Source: Treponema sp.
GTDB taxonomy: Bacteria; Spirochaetota; Spirochaetia; Treponematales; Treponemataceae
Reading direction: 5' to 3'
Assembly: GCA_016297415.1 (NCBI GenBank)
Contig: JAEDGQ010000031.1
Location: 1 to 19,571 of the forward strand
DNA: 19,571 nt
A program made the position numbers and the translations under genes. The stretch's first letter is position 1. Each line of letters begins with the position of its first letter. Below, in pieces: positions 7,701-14,300 of the stretch. Under the pieces are notes generated by a model. The model was given only the letters and a program-made list of their open reading frames with translations. It was not told the origin of the DNA and ran no database searches.

Positions 7701-8560
7701 TCCTCCAGTGCTTCTTTAACGGTGCTGTAAGTGTTCAGAACTACGCAAATGGGGGACGTTCAAGCCGTAACTTCATCAACGAAGGAACTCTTGACAAAAT
7801 CAAGCAGCAGATTGGTAAAGGCGACTACCTGTTCATTCAGTTTGGCCACAACGACTGTTCTAATGCAGCCGGATATCTTGAAGACCGCTATGTTCCTCTT
7901 GGAACTCCAAACAAAAAAGGTATCTTCCCTATTTCGGAAGGAAAGAAAGTTCGTACTCCAGACAGCTATGTAGAAAAATATGGTACTTCTTTCTACTCTT
8001 ATGACTGTGGTGCAACTTATAAATGGTATCTTATGCAGTATGTAAATGTTGCTCTTGAAGCTGGTGCTACTCCAGTTCTCGTAACTCCAGTAAGCCGTCA
8101 GTATTTTGATGGAAAGGGACGCATTACACCTCATCATGACTCAAAAGATACTTCAACAAAGACACAGATTACACGCAACAATGCTTATGTTGAAGCAGTT
8201 CGCCAGCTGGCAAAAGAAAAGAAAATTCTTCTTATTGACGGTTTTGAACTTACAAAAGCTCTTTATGAAAAAGCTTATACAGACTGCGGAAACAATATAG
8301 AAGCCAAAGAACTTATGTTTGAAGGTGATTCAACACACAACAATAAGCTTGGCGGCTTTGTAATCGCCGGTGAATTTGCAAAAGAAATAAAAAAGGTAAT
8401 TCCTGCACTGGGTCCTAGTATCTGTCACCCAAGAAATGCAATGGGTGAAAACAGCAACGGAAAACTTATGTTTACCGTTAACCAGGACGGAAAAATGGAT
8501 TGTTACGATCCATACTGGCAGAGATATGAACAGGGTGTAATGGACAGCCTTGGTAACTAA
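4739..8560 (+). CDS. Secreted CE8 pectin methylesterase / CE12-type acetylesterase
   Basis: A 1273-residue secreted enzyme that should remove methyl and acetyl groups from pectin. A signal peptide (1-22, cleavage after ASA) follows an AAAGGAG ribosome-binding site; the upstream in-frame GTG at 4679 sits on the promoter and is rejected. Order: an N-terminal beta-rich, possibly carbohydrate-binding region (about 25-170); three similar small domains each opening with a VxGxxxG-like strand (about 205-460); a right-handed beta-helix pectinesterase (about 475-825) with the catalytic motifs QDTLY (about 660), DFIFGD (about 683) and GRPWG (about 744); an Ig-like linker (about 845-945); and an SGNH hydrolase (about 955-1235) with ASDST (nucleophile Ser about 961), NGGRSS (about 1003), FGHND (about 1036) and GDSTHNN (Asp/His about 1197-1200), as in rhamnogalacturonan acetylesterases. 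All catalytic motifs look intact. No lipobox or membrane anchor is seen. Confidence 0.93.
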   Translation: MKKFLKLAATVLVIASALSASAQSRKVDVWDFGGVEEKDAANHISIADIDNLEAIAADGKFTAGEFTFGDLTFKTEKNDRAYYEGKKNYGVQGYSAFEFEDGYSSNGMYYCNGKGGEGKRYLLLKNVKAGDVITFYARISNSGDEKIHFASVNNEGEKDGHQDEVAPLPATGTRYSYIATQNGSYKIYAEANVGKPVYYRIKRTPGIAVTGSLSGVPAGKTSLKFVVKETKQEISASVNGKSYSTGLPAGYTFTAVLSGVKGYGVTAETKQIVLAADAKGSLKKDLKIAEMKTYSVSGKISGFAPDFKADAPVSLIMNPPANSLYLPVEIEAAADGNSITYKGELEPSVYYTATLKGANDYQLSGDVSFEGTEAYSKDLTVEKKPEFDVNGKFIGLTNPMPSSISFKNMEDGYTYNGAAANGIYGAKLRAGNYEVICETEKAVTMNHIVVTDKNVSKDILLTAKDKTIQQIPLKKDIYVGGKKADYPSVKAAVAAASAMAPKSEADRITIHIAPGVYRDQVIINTPYLTLKNDTPNQEVKLTWYYGIGYNYYSADPQGYYNEERAYDKFEKRGVAKWGVATYVQKGAKYFRAEGITFETSFNKYVTAEELADGVEADGSLPFVRKLNSDVRAKKATERSAAICVESDESEFFKCKFIGSQDTLYTGTNTRQYYRNCYIEGNTDFIFGDGDVVFENCELCIAGYTDIKATGYYTAARNSLLKGYLFYNCTLSADQNSLQNPVVFGRPWGPSASVAFVNTVLGYEGIIDPMGWTDMSGNLPSKANFFEYNSMWDGKPVDTSLRNGGKVITDASAYTPKNYFIDWTPVYYTKESAKDAKVKKASFTTDDDINTPYPGHTITLHYEFSDKSEEDNSLISWYRVKDGKDYLIKQSTGYANKTYLIGTEDSGYTIKAVITPKNRSGKAGKPVTVKLDKKVNEGYAIPSKAAAIRVRAAGKVNVFLASDSTCKDYSAEGMWSNGQTRNEGSWGEFLQCFFNGAVSVQNYANGGRSSRNFINEGTLDKIKQQIGKGDYLFIQFGHNDCSNAAGYLEDRYVPLGTPNKKGIFPISEGKKVRTPDSYVEKYGTSFYSYDCGATYKWYLMQYVNVALEAGATPVLVTPVSRQYFDGKGRITPHHDSKDTSTKTQITRNNAYVEAVRQLAKEKKILLIDGFELTKALYEKAYTDCGNNIEAKELMFEGDSTHNNKLGGFVIAGEFAKEIKKVIPALGPSICHPRNAMGENSNGKLMFTVNQDGKMDCYDPYWQRYEQGVMDSLGN

Positions 8561-8578
8561 TTACCTCTTGTCCTAACA

Positions 8579-8615
8579 AAAAAAACAGAGCAGAAAACTG
8601 CTCTGTTTTTTTTTT
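8579..8615 (+). terminator. Strong intrinsic terminator after the pectin esterase
   Basis: ACAGAGCAG (8585-8593) pairs perfectly with CTGCTCTGT (8598-8606) around an AAAA tetraloop, with a flanking A run on the left and ten T on the right. Confidence 0.92.
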
Positions 8616-8628
8616 CTCTTTTTTTTAT

Positions 8629-8634
8629 TACAAT
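8629..8634 (+). promoter_or_regulatory. -10-like box immediately before the carboxypeptidase start
   Basis: TACAAT at 8629-8634 ends seven bases before the ATG at 8642, so a transcript from it would be leaderless or nearly so. The sequence upstream is a T-rich terminator tail with no recognisable -35. There is no Shine-Dalgarno sequence before this gene, which agrees with a leaderless start but does not prove it. Confidence 0.35.
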
Positions 8635-8641
8635 AAGTATT

Positions 8642-10081
8642 ATGAAAATCAAGTTTATTTCAAATCTCCGTACAACTGCGGAAAAGAGAAGCCTTTCAAA
8701 AAACAAACTTTATACTGTTTCGATTTCAGTTGTTCTTGCATCACTGATTATTACTCTCATTACATTCTATTTCTGGTCTTCTTCTTACTTAAAGCCGGAA
8801 AATGTAAAACTTCTTACATCAAGCCAGACAAGTTCCCTTACTGCTTACTTAAACCAGACCTACCCTATGGAACGTGGTCAGGGATTAAAACCCCTCCCAT
8901 ATCCTGTTGTAAATGCAGATCTTTCCATAAACGCAGGTGCAGCAATTCTGGTAGATGCTTCTAATGGTTGTGTTCTTTTTGAAAAAAATGCAGATGAACT
9001 TATTCCACCTGCCAGCATCACAAAACTTTTTGTAATGTATATCGTTTTTAAGGAAATCGAAGAAGGCAATCTTTCTCTCGATGATCTCGTTTCACCACCT
9101 GAAGTCAGCTGGACTGTAAACATGCCTTCAGATGCCAGCCTTATGTTTCTTGGACAGGGACACCAGGTTACTGTCAGAGAACTCTTAACAGGTCTTTCAG
9201 TTGCTTCAGGGAACGATGCGGCTCTCGCAATTGCCAATAAAATTTCCGGAAACACAAAAGACTTTATTGCACGCATGAATTATGAAGCCCAGGCACTTGG
9301 ACTTACACATACACATTTTGATGACTGTTCCGGCTACTCGGAATTTAACATGACAACACCTAGAGAACTGGCCGAATTCTGCAGAATCTATATTTCAAGA
9401 TATCCTCAGAGTCTTTCTGATTATCATTCATGCAAAAGCATTACATACCCTCTTCAGAAAAATCTTCCATCATGGCTTCAGCATAAGGGAGATACAATGG
9501 CCATTACTCAGAAGAATACAAACCCTCTTCTTGGAATAATGCCAGGCTGCGACGGATTAAAAACAGGCTTCATTTATGAAAGCGGTTACAATCTGGCCCT
9601 GACAGCAGAAAGAAACGGTGTAAGATTTTTATCAATAACTATGATGGGACCAGGAGAAGGTACAAAACAGGGAAATTATTACAGAACCCTTGATGGCAAT
9701 ACACTTATGAATTTTGCATTCAGTGCTTTTGCAGACTATAAACCATGGGAACATATTTCTTCAGCCTATACGGTTCCAACACCAGGCTCTAAAGAAAAAT
9801 TTGTAAATCTGGTTCCTGCATGGAACAATACAGTAACTGTTCCACATCTTTACGCAAATACAGCAATTGAAGATGCCGCCTCTGTAAAAGCAGAAGTTTC
9901 AATTCCAAAGTATATTAAAGGTGGAGCTAACCTTGGAGCAATTTACGGTCAGATTCAATACAAGCTGGGAGACACAGTTCTTGAAACAGTACCTCTCGTT
10001 GCAGACAGAAATGCCCCAAAGAGCGGACTCTGGGGCAGATTCTGGGGTACTATGGCTGCTTTAAGAATTGCTGGAAACTAA
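8642..10081 (+). CDS. D-alanyl-D-alanine carboxypeptidase (penicillin-binding protein, S11 family)
   Basis: A DacA/DacF-like enzyme that removes the terminal D-alanine from peptidoglycan stem peptides outside the inner membrane. The 479 residues contain an N-terminal membrane segment (about 26-46, signal anchor), the transpeptidase-like motifs SITK (125-128), SGN (189-191) and KTG (307-309), and a C-terminal beta-rich region (about 385-465) like the PBP5 C-terminal domain. All three catalytic motifs are intact. A terminator separates it from the pectin esterase gene, so it is a separate unit. Its stop codon overlaps by four bases that of the convergent beta-propeller gene. No Shine-Dalgarno sequence precedes the ATG. 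Confidence 0.94.
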   Translation: MKIKFISNLRTTAEKRSLSKNKLYTVSISVVLASLIITLITFYFWSSSYLKPENVKLLTSSQTSSLTAYLNQTYPMERGQGLKPLPYPVVNADLSINAGAAILVDASNGCVLFEKNADELIPPASITKLFVMYIVFKEIEEGNLSLDDLVSPPEVSWTVNMPSDASLMFLGQGHQVTVRELLTGLSVASGNDAALAIANKISGNTKDFIARMNYEAQALGLTHTHFDDCSGYSEFNMTTPRELAEFCRIYISRYPQSLSDYHSCKSITYPLQKNLPSWLQHKGDTMAITQKNTNPLLGIMPGCDGLKTGFIYESGYNLALTAERNGVRFLSITMMGPGEGTKQGNYYRTLDGNTLMNFAFSAFADYKPWEHISSAYTVPTPGSKEKFVNLVPAWNNTVTVPHLYANTAIEDAASVKAEVSIPKYIKGGANLGAIYGQIQYKLGDTVLETVPLVADRNAPKSGLWGRFWGTMAALRIAGN

Positions 10082-12306
10082 TACTGTTTTGTTTCTGCAA
10101 TTTCAAAACCCTGATTTAAAAGAGTTCCTAAAAGCAAATCAAGTTTTTCATAAAGATAGTCAGTACGGCTTCCGGCAGATATTCCTGCACTTACAGGAAT
10201 TACATCACCGTCTACCACATTTTCAGCATAGAAATCAATAATCTGGCTGGCAGACATGTAACCTGGTTTTCCCCGGGCAGCTTCTTCCAGAGTAATTGTA
10301 TCAAGGCTGTATCTGCCTGCTTCTACATATCTGTAACCACAATTTACACCTGCATTTTTTATTTCCTGATTAGCTTTGTAAAAAGGAGCATGCCAGAGAA
10401 GATTCAGTTCTTTTCCAGTTGCTGCAAAGAATTCATCTTCGTTTCTTGCAAGCCCCCGACGAATGAAGTCTTCTGAAATTACAAAGCCTTTACCTGTAAG
10501 GTCCGCATTTGTAAAGAACATAGCTCCACAGTCATAGCCGCTTTTTACAATCTGACCGCATTCTTTTGGATAACGACGGATAAATTCTCCGTTAACAAAG
10601 AAAGTAGCCTTAACATTATATTTTTTCAAAACAGCAAGAATTCTGCTTAAACCGGCAGCATCATCACTGGCATCAACAGCAAGGAAAACCTTCTTCAATG
10701 GTTCTGATTTTACAGATGCATCCGGGAACAAAGCTCTTGTAACTGCTTTTCCCGAAAGAGTTCTTACATAAAGACAATTTGAAAATTTTTGATTTGGTGT
10801 TGTACCTGTAAAAACTCTGTAACGACCATTTTGAACAGAAGCCTCCCCGGCAGACTGTTTTTCACTTTTTGTCCATCTTCCAGAGCTCATATCCAGGTCA
10901 AAGAACTGATCTTTTGTACCTTTCACAACTGCACAAACTGATGTATCAGAAGTCCAGAAAACTCTGTCTGCAGAAGAGAGGAAAAGAACTTCATCTTCCC
11001 CGCCAGCTTTTTCTGCAGATAATTTCCAGTAGTGAACGGCTTTTGTTCCACCAGCATAAAGTGAATTATCCGAAGCCCATACATAGGAAATGAATTTTTC
11101 TCCATCAAGGCGGCCAATAGCTTTCCATGAGGAAATTTCATATACAAAAAGAGATTCTCCCTGTCCGTAACAGACTTTTTTCTTATCTGAAGAAAAAACA
11201 GGATCAGAAGCACCATTCATTACCGCAATCAAATGAAGGTCGTTGGAAATGCTGTATACAGAAGCCTTAATATGGCCGTCTTCGTAACCAAGAGTTTTTA
11301 TCCAGAGGTAACATTTTGAATCCTGGGACCAGAATGGCAGTATTTCAATAACAGTACCTGTAGAATTTGTTACAGGTTTTGAGTAAAGGGCTGAAAGATA
11401 TTCAAATCCTTTAGAATCAAGCCTGAAAAGAGAAACGATTCTGTCAGCCTGAATAACTACAAGATTTGTTACACGGTTATTTACAGAGAATGAATCATGA
11501 AGAGGATCAAAGTTTACTGGCAGTCTGCCGCTTACTGTTCCAGCCCCAACCATATTGGAGTAAAGTCCTCTGGTATAAAGTTCGCTGGAACTGATTTTGT
11601 AAACCAGATCCCTGTCAATGTAAATTAAAGTTTTTGAATTAGCCCAGTAAACAGAATTAATAGTTCCTTCACCGATTTTTCTATATTCTTCAGTTAACTG
11701 AACTTTCTGAAAAGCAGCTTTTGGGTCACAGAAATAAATGGAGCCGTTTTTTTCGTAAAGCAGGCTTGAACTGTCTGGATTCCATAAAACTCCAGTTTTT
11801 TCCCATGAGAATTCTGTTTTTTTATTCAGTACAACTTCCTGCAGAGTTGAAGCATTTTTTAATATAAGTTCACCTTCTGCAGCTCCATTTTTCTTAACAT
11901 AACAAATCCATTTTCCATCGGGACTTACACTCTGAGGAGCCTGTTTTTCCGAAAGACATGGAATTGAATCTGTTCTTGTTACCCAGGAAATAGTTGAATC
12001 TGCAGTTGAATATCTGGCTGTTCCATAACGGTTTCTTACCTGAAGAACTGCACCCTTCGAAAGAAGTTCCATTTTTTCAGGATAGCAGGTCAGAATCTTT
12101 ACACCTGAAAGACTGGCAGCATCAGCTATGAATCCTGTTGAATAAGAAGGACTGCCATTTATTTTGTGATTTACAGTAAAAAGAACTTTGTTTTCCTGAT
12201 TTAAATCAGGATTTTCAAATGAAATATCTGCGTAAACACAAAAAGCGGCTGCAAAAAATACAACCGCTGAAGCAACTTTTAATTTAAAAAGCTTAAAATT
12301 CATCAT
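10078..12306 (-). CDS. Exported beta-propeller protein with degenerate NodB-like C-terminal domain
   Basis: A 742-residue protein with a signal peptide (about 1-26, ending VYA). The long middle part (about 30-530) has repeats like SPDGKWICYVKK and VLWNPDSSSLLY that suggest TolB/WD40-type propeller blades. The C-terminal 205 residues resemble a NodB polysaccharide deacetylase fold (KKVFLAVDAS, then NVKATFFVNGEFI). The metal ligands are missing: the TFDDG motif is AVDAS (D545 kept, second Asp lost), the H-x3-H motif is replaced by GAMFFTNAD, and the late LxH motif reads IPVSAG. It is therefore probably not an active deacetylase. The start overlaps the TGA of the upstream zinc-ribbon gene (ATGATG), implying translational coupling. 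It shares an operon with an M23 endopeptidase, so a cell-wall or glycan-sensing role is plausible (inference). Confidence 0.8.
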   Translation of the reverse strand: MMNFKLFKLKVASAVVFFAAAFCVYADISFENPDLNQENKVLFTVNHKINGSPSYSTGFIADAASLSGVKILTCYPEKMELLSKGAVLQVRNRYGTARYSTADSTISWVTRTDSIPCLSEKQAPQSVSPDGKWICYVKKNGAAEGELILKNASTLQEVVLNKKTEFSWEKTGVLWNPDSSSLLYEKNGSIYFCDPKAAFQKVQLTEEYRKIGEGTINSVYWANSKTLIYIDRDLVYKISSSELYTRGLYSNMVGAGTVSGRLPVNFDPLHDSFSVNNRVTNLVVIQADRIVSLFRLDSKGFEYLSALYSKPVTNSTGTVIEILPFWSQDSKCYLWIKTLGYEDGHIKASVYSISNDLHLIAVMNGASDPVFSSDKKKVCYGQGESLFVYEISSWKAIGRLDGEKFISYVWASDNSLYAGGTKAVHYWKLSAEKAGGEDEVLFLSSADRVFWTSDTSVCAVVKGTKDQFFDLDMSSGRWTKSEKQSAGEASVQNGRYRVFTGTTPNQKFSNCLYVRTLSGKAVTRALFPDASVKSEPLKKVFLAVDASDDAAGLSRILAVLKKYNVKATFFVNGEFIRRYPKECGQIVKSGYDCGAMFFTNADLTGKGFVISEDFIRRGLARNEDEFFAATGKELNLLWHAPFYKANQEIKNAGVNCGYRYVEAGRYSLDTITLEEAARGKPGYMSASQIIDFYAENVVDGDVIPVSAGISAGSRTDYLYEKLDLLLGTLLNQGFEIAETKQY

Positions 12307-12548
12307 TTAGCCATCTCCGCACTTAGAGCAAGAATTGAAAGATCCTGTTCCAGATCATCCAGTTCTTTTTCAAGTTCAGCAAGTCTTCTGGCCCTTTCTT
12401 CTGCCTGTTTAAGCTCAAGGCTTTTAAAAACAGATTCAAGGGCAGCTTTATCATTATTCTGCATTTTTGACTGACCACACCATGGACAGTAAATAAATTC
12501 TGTTTCAATTGTACGGCCACATCCACCGCAAACACAAATATTTTTCAT
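12303..12548 (-). CDS. Small zinc-ribbon and coiled-coil protein
   Basis: An 81-residue hypothetical protein. Cysteines at 5, 7 and 10 (CVCGGC) and a second knuckle CPWC (21-24) make a zinc ribbon. Residues about 33-72 are rich in Glu, Lys, Leu and Arg with heptad character (RRLAELEKELDDLEQDL), predicting a coiled coil. There is no signal peptide or membrane segment, so it should be cytoplasmic. It lies 21 bp after the M23 gene and its TGA overlaps the next ATG. A GCGGGA sequence 10-15 bases upstream could be the ribosome-binding site. No named family is recognised. Confidence 0.75.
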   Translation of the reverse strand: MKNICVCGGCGRTIETEFIYCPWCGQSKMQNNDKAALESVFKSLELKQAEERARRLAELEKELDDLEQDLSILALSAEMAK

Positions 12549-12569
12549 TTTATTTCCCGCTATTTATAT

Positions 12570-13739
12570 TTATTTTCTTAAAAGTGAAAGAGGATCAACA
12601 AGAGATCCGTTCTTGTAAACTGTAAAGTGAAGATGCGGACCTGTTGAATAACCTGTAGAACCAACAAGACCAATTCTTGTACCCTGACTAACCTGCTGTC
12701 CGTTATGACAGAGGGCTTTAGTCATGTGACCGTATAATGTCTGGTAACCATTACCATGATTAATGATTACATAGTTTCCAAAAATATTTGAATATCCCAC
12801 ATAAACTACTTTTCCGCTCATTGCTGCATTAATTGGTGTACCAGAAGGAGCTGCAAGATCAACACCTGTATGATTTGAAGAAACACCAGTAAATGGATCG
12901 GCACGGCGACCGAAACGGCTTGTAATTCTGTAGCCTGTAGAAATAGGACAGATGAATAAATCACCCATTGCCTTCTTAAGGGCAGCAGCATCCATTTTTG
13001 CACCAGGAATGAAAATTTCCTGTCCTACAGAAAGACTTTTTGATGAAAGGTCATTTACATCAAGAATTTCTTCCATGCTTACATGGAATTTTAAAGACAG
13101 TCCGTTAATTGTGTCCCCTCTTGCAACTGAGTAAGTAAGACCGTCCTGATTTGGAATGCGGAGTTTCTGTCCAGCTCTAAGAGTACGGACATTATCAATT
13201 CCATTTACTGCAATAAGAGTTGAAATATTTGTAAGACTGGCTTTAAGGGCAATTGAACTGATTGTATCACCGGATTTTACTTTATATGTGGAATAAGAAA
13301 TGGCCTTGGCAATTCCCAGACTTGAAGCTGTGAGAACTGAACCGTCTTCTGAAAGAACGTTTCCGTTTTCATCAAAAGAAGCTTCATTGTTATTCATTGC
13401 AAATTTTGACATGGCAGCTTTGAGAATATCTTCTTCTGTTTCATAAGTAGTTTCCATCAGAACTGGTCCTGTATAGCTTTCCAATGCAGTTACAGTCTTA
13501 TACACAAAAACAGATGCCATTAATCCTGCTGCACATGTAAGGGCAATGCCTGCAATTTTTACAGACTTTAACCAGGCAGGAACTTTTACCTTTGGCACTG
13601 AGAAACGGGGAATACCAATATTTTCAGCTGCAGCCTTTAATTTCTTAAATTTTTTAAGATTTTTGATTGAACCTGTGTTTTTTCCAGGCTTATATATCCT
13701 TCCAGAAGAAGGTGAACCAACGAAACTGATAACTTCCAT
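12570..13739 (-). CDS. Membrane-anchored LysM and M23 peptidoglycan endopeptidase
   Basis: A 389-residue wall hydrolase. A basic cytoplasmic N-terminus (1-60) leads to one membrane helix (about 61-84). Two LysM peptidoglycan-binding modules follow (about 151-196 with VKSGDTISSIA; about 202-246 with VARGDTINGLS), then a LytM/M23 metallopeptidase domain (about 265-389). Zinc-ligand and catalytic residues are all present: H290 and D294 in HTGVD, H338 in YGHM, and H369/H371 in HLHF, so it should be active. It is the first gene of a minus-strand operon with the zinc-ribbon and propeller genes and is divergent from lepB over 42 bp. No Shine-Dalgarno sequence is visible. A TCCGATAA box lies seven bases upstream of the ATG. 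Confidence 0.93.
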   Translation of the reverse strand: MEVISFVGSPSSGRIYKPGKNTGSIKNLKKFKKLKAAAENIGIPRFSVPKVKVPAWLKSVKIAGIALTCAAGLMASVFVYKTVTALESYTGPVLMETTYETEEDILKAAMSKFAMNNNEASFDENGNVLSEDGSVLTASSLGIAKAISYSTYKVKSGDTISSIALKASLTNISTLIAVNGIDNVRTLRAGQKLRIPNQDGLTYSVARGDTINGLSLKFHVSMEEILDVNDLSSKSLSVGQEIFIPGAKMDAAALKKAMGDLFICPISTGYRITSRFGRRADPFTGVSSNHTGVDLAAPSGTPINAAMSGKVVYVGYSNIFGNYVIINHGNGYQTLYGHMTKALCHNGQQVSQGTRIGLVGSTGYSTGPHLHFTVYKNGSLVDPLSLLRK

Positions 13740-13746
13740 ATATCTA

Positions 13747-13774
13747 TTATCGGAATAAAAAATTCAGTATATTA
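13747..13774 (-). promoter_or_regulatory. Sigma-28-like promoter for the M23 operon
   Basis: On the minus strand TCCGATAA (13754-13747) matches 7 of 8 bases of the flagellar sigma-28 -10 consensus GCCGATAA, with TAAT (13774-13771) 16 bases upstream as a poor TAAA-like -35. The box ends seven bases before the M23 ATG, so the transcript would be leaderless or nearly so. GATAAT within it could equally be an ordinary -10. Confidence 0.4.
13768..13773 (+). promoter_or_regulatory. -10-like box immediately before lepB
   Basis: TATATT (13768-13773) ends eight bases before the lepB ATG, in the same 42-bp divergent spacer. No -35 is obvious and no Shine-Dalgarno sequence follows. The region is very AT-rich, so chance matches are likely. 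Confidence 0.3.
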
Positions 13775-13781
13775 GTATAAA

Positions 13782-14300
13782 ATGAACAAGAACGGACTGT
13801 CAGGAACAAGTAAATCTTTAATTTTCATATTATGTGCAGGTCTCTTTGCAGGTGTATTTATAAAACTTTTTGTGTTTGATATTCTTCATGTTTCAGGGCA
13901 TTCAATGGAACCTGCAATTCAGGACAAATCAACTCTTGCAGTAAACAAACTTGCCTTTGGCCTGGCAAAACCATGGAGTGATCACCTCCTTATTCAATGG
14001 CATAAACCAAAACCTGATGATGTTATTATTTATCTGTATAATAACAAAATAGTAGTTAAAAGATGTGTGGCCGTTTCCGGTCAGTTACTAGAAATTTCAT
14101 CACTTCCATTGTATACTTTAAAGGTAGGGGATAAAAACATTCCGTTAACAGAAGAGCAGTTTCTAAAACTTCAGGGCTGCACTTCCGTACCAGAAGGATA
14201 TTTTCTGGCAATTGGCGACAACTATGAACAGTCTGTTGATTCCAGAGATTACGGCTTTGTTTCTGAAAGGAATGTTCTGGGTAAAGTTTTATGCAGGTAA
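13782..14300 (+). CDS. lepB: Signal peptidase I
   Basis: Cleaves Sec and Tat signal peptides on the outer face of the inner membrane. The protein is short (172 aa). One N-terminal membrane helix (about 12-33) is followed by the catalytic serine in SGHSMEPAI (S41), the general-base lysine in VVKRCVAVSG (K93) and the conserved late box GDNYEQSVDSRDYG (145-158). Ser and Lys of the dyad are both present, so it should be active. It starts divergently from the M23 gene and its last 10 bases overlap ftsI, which implies a lepB-ftsI-DUF115 operon. No Shine-Dalgarno sequence precedes the start. Confidence 0.94.
   Translation: MNKNGLSGTSKSLIFILCAGLFAGVFIKLFVFDILHVSGHSMEPAIQDKSTLAVNKLAFGLAKPWSDHLLIQWHKPKPDDVIIYLYNNKIVVKRCVAVSGQLLEISSLPLYTLKVGDKNIPLTEEQFLKLQGCTSVPEGYFLAIGDNYEQSVDSRDYGFVSERNVLGKVLCR

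Noticed and set aside
7760..8137. 125-codon minus-strand ORF inside the CE12 domain
   Set aside because: Antisense shadow of the esterase, whose catalytic motifs lie in this stretch on the plus strand.
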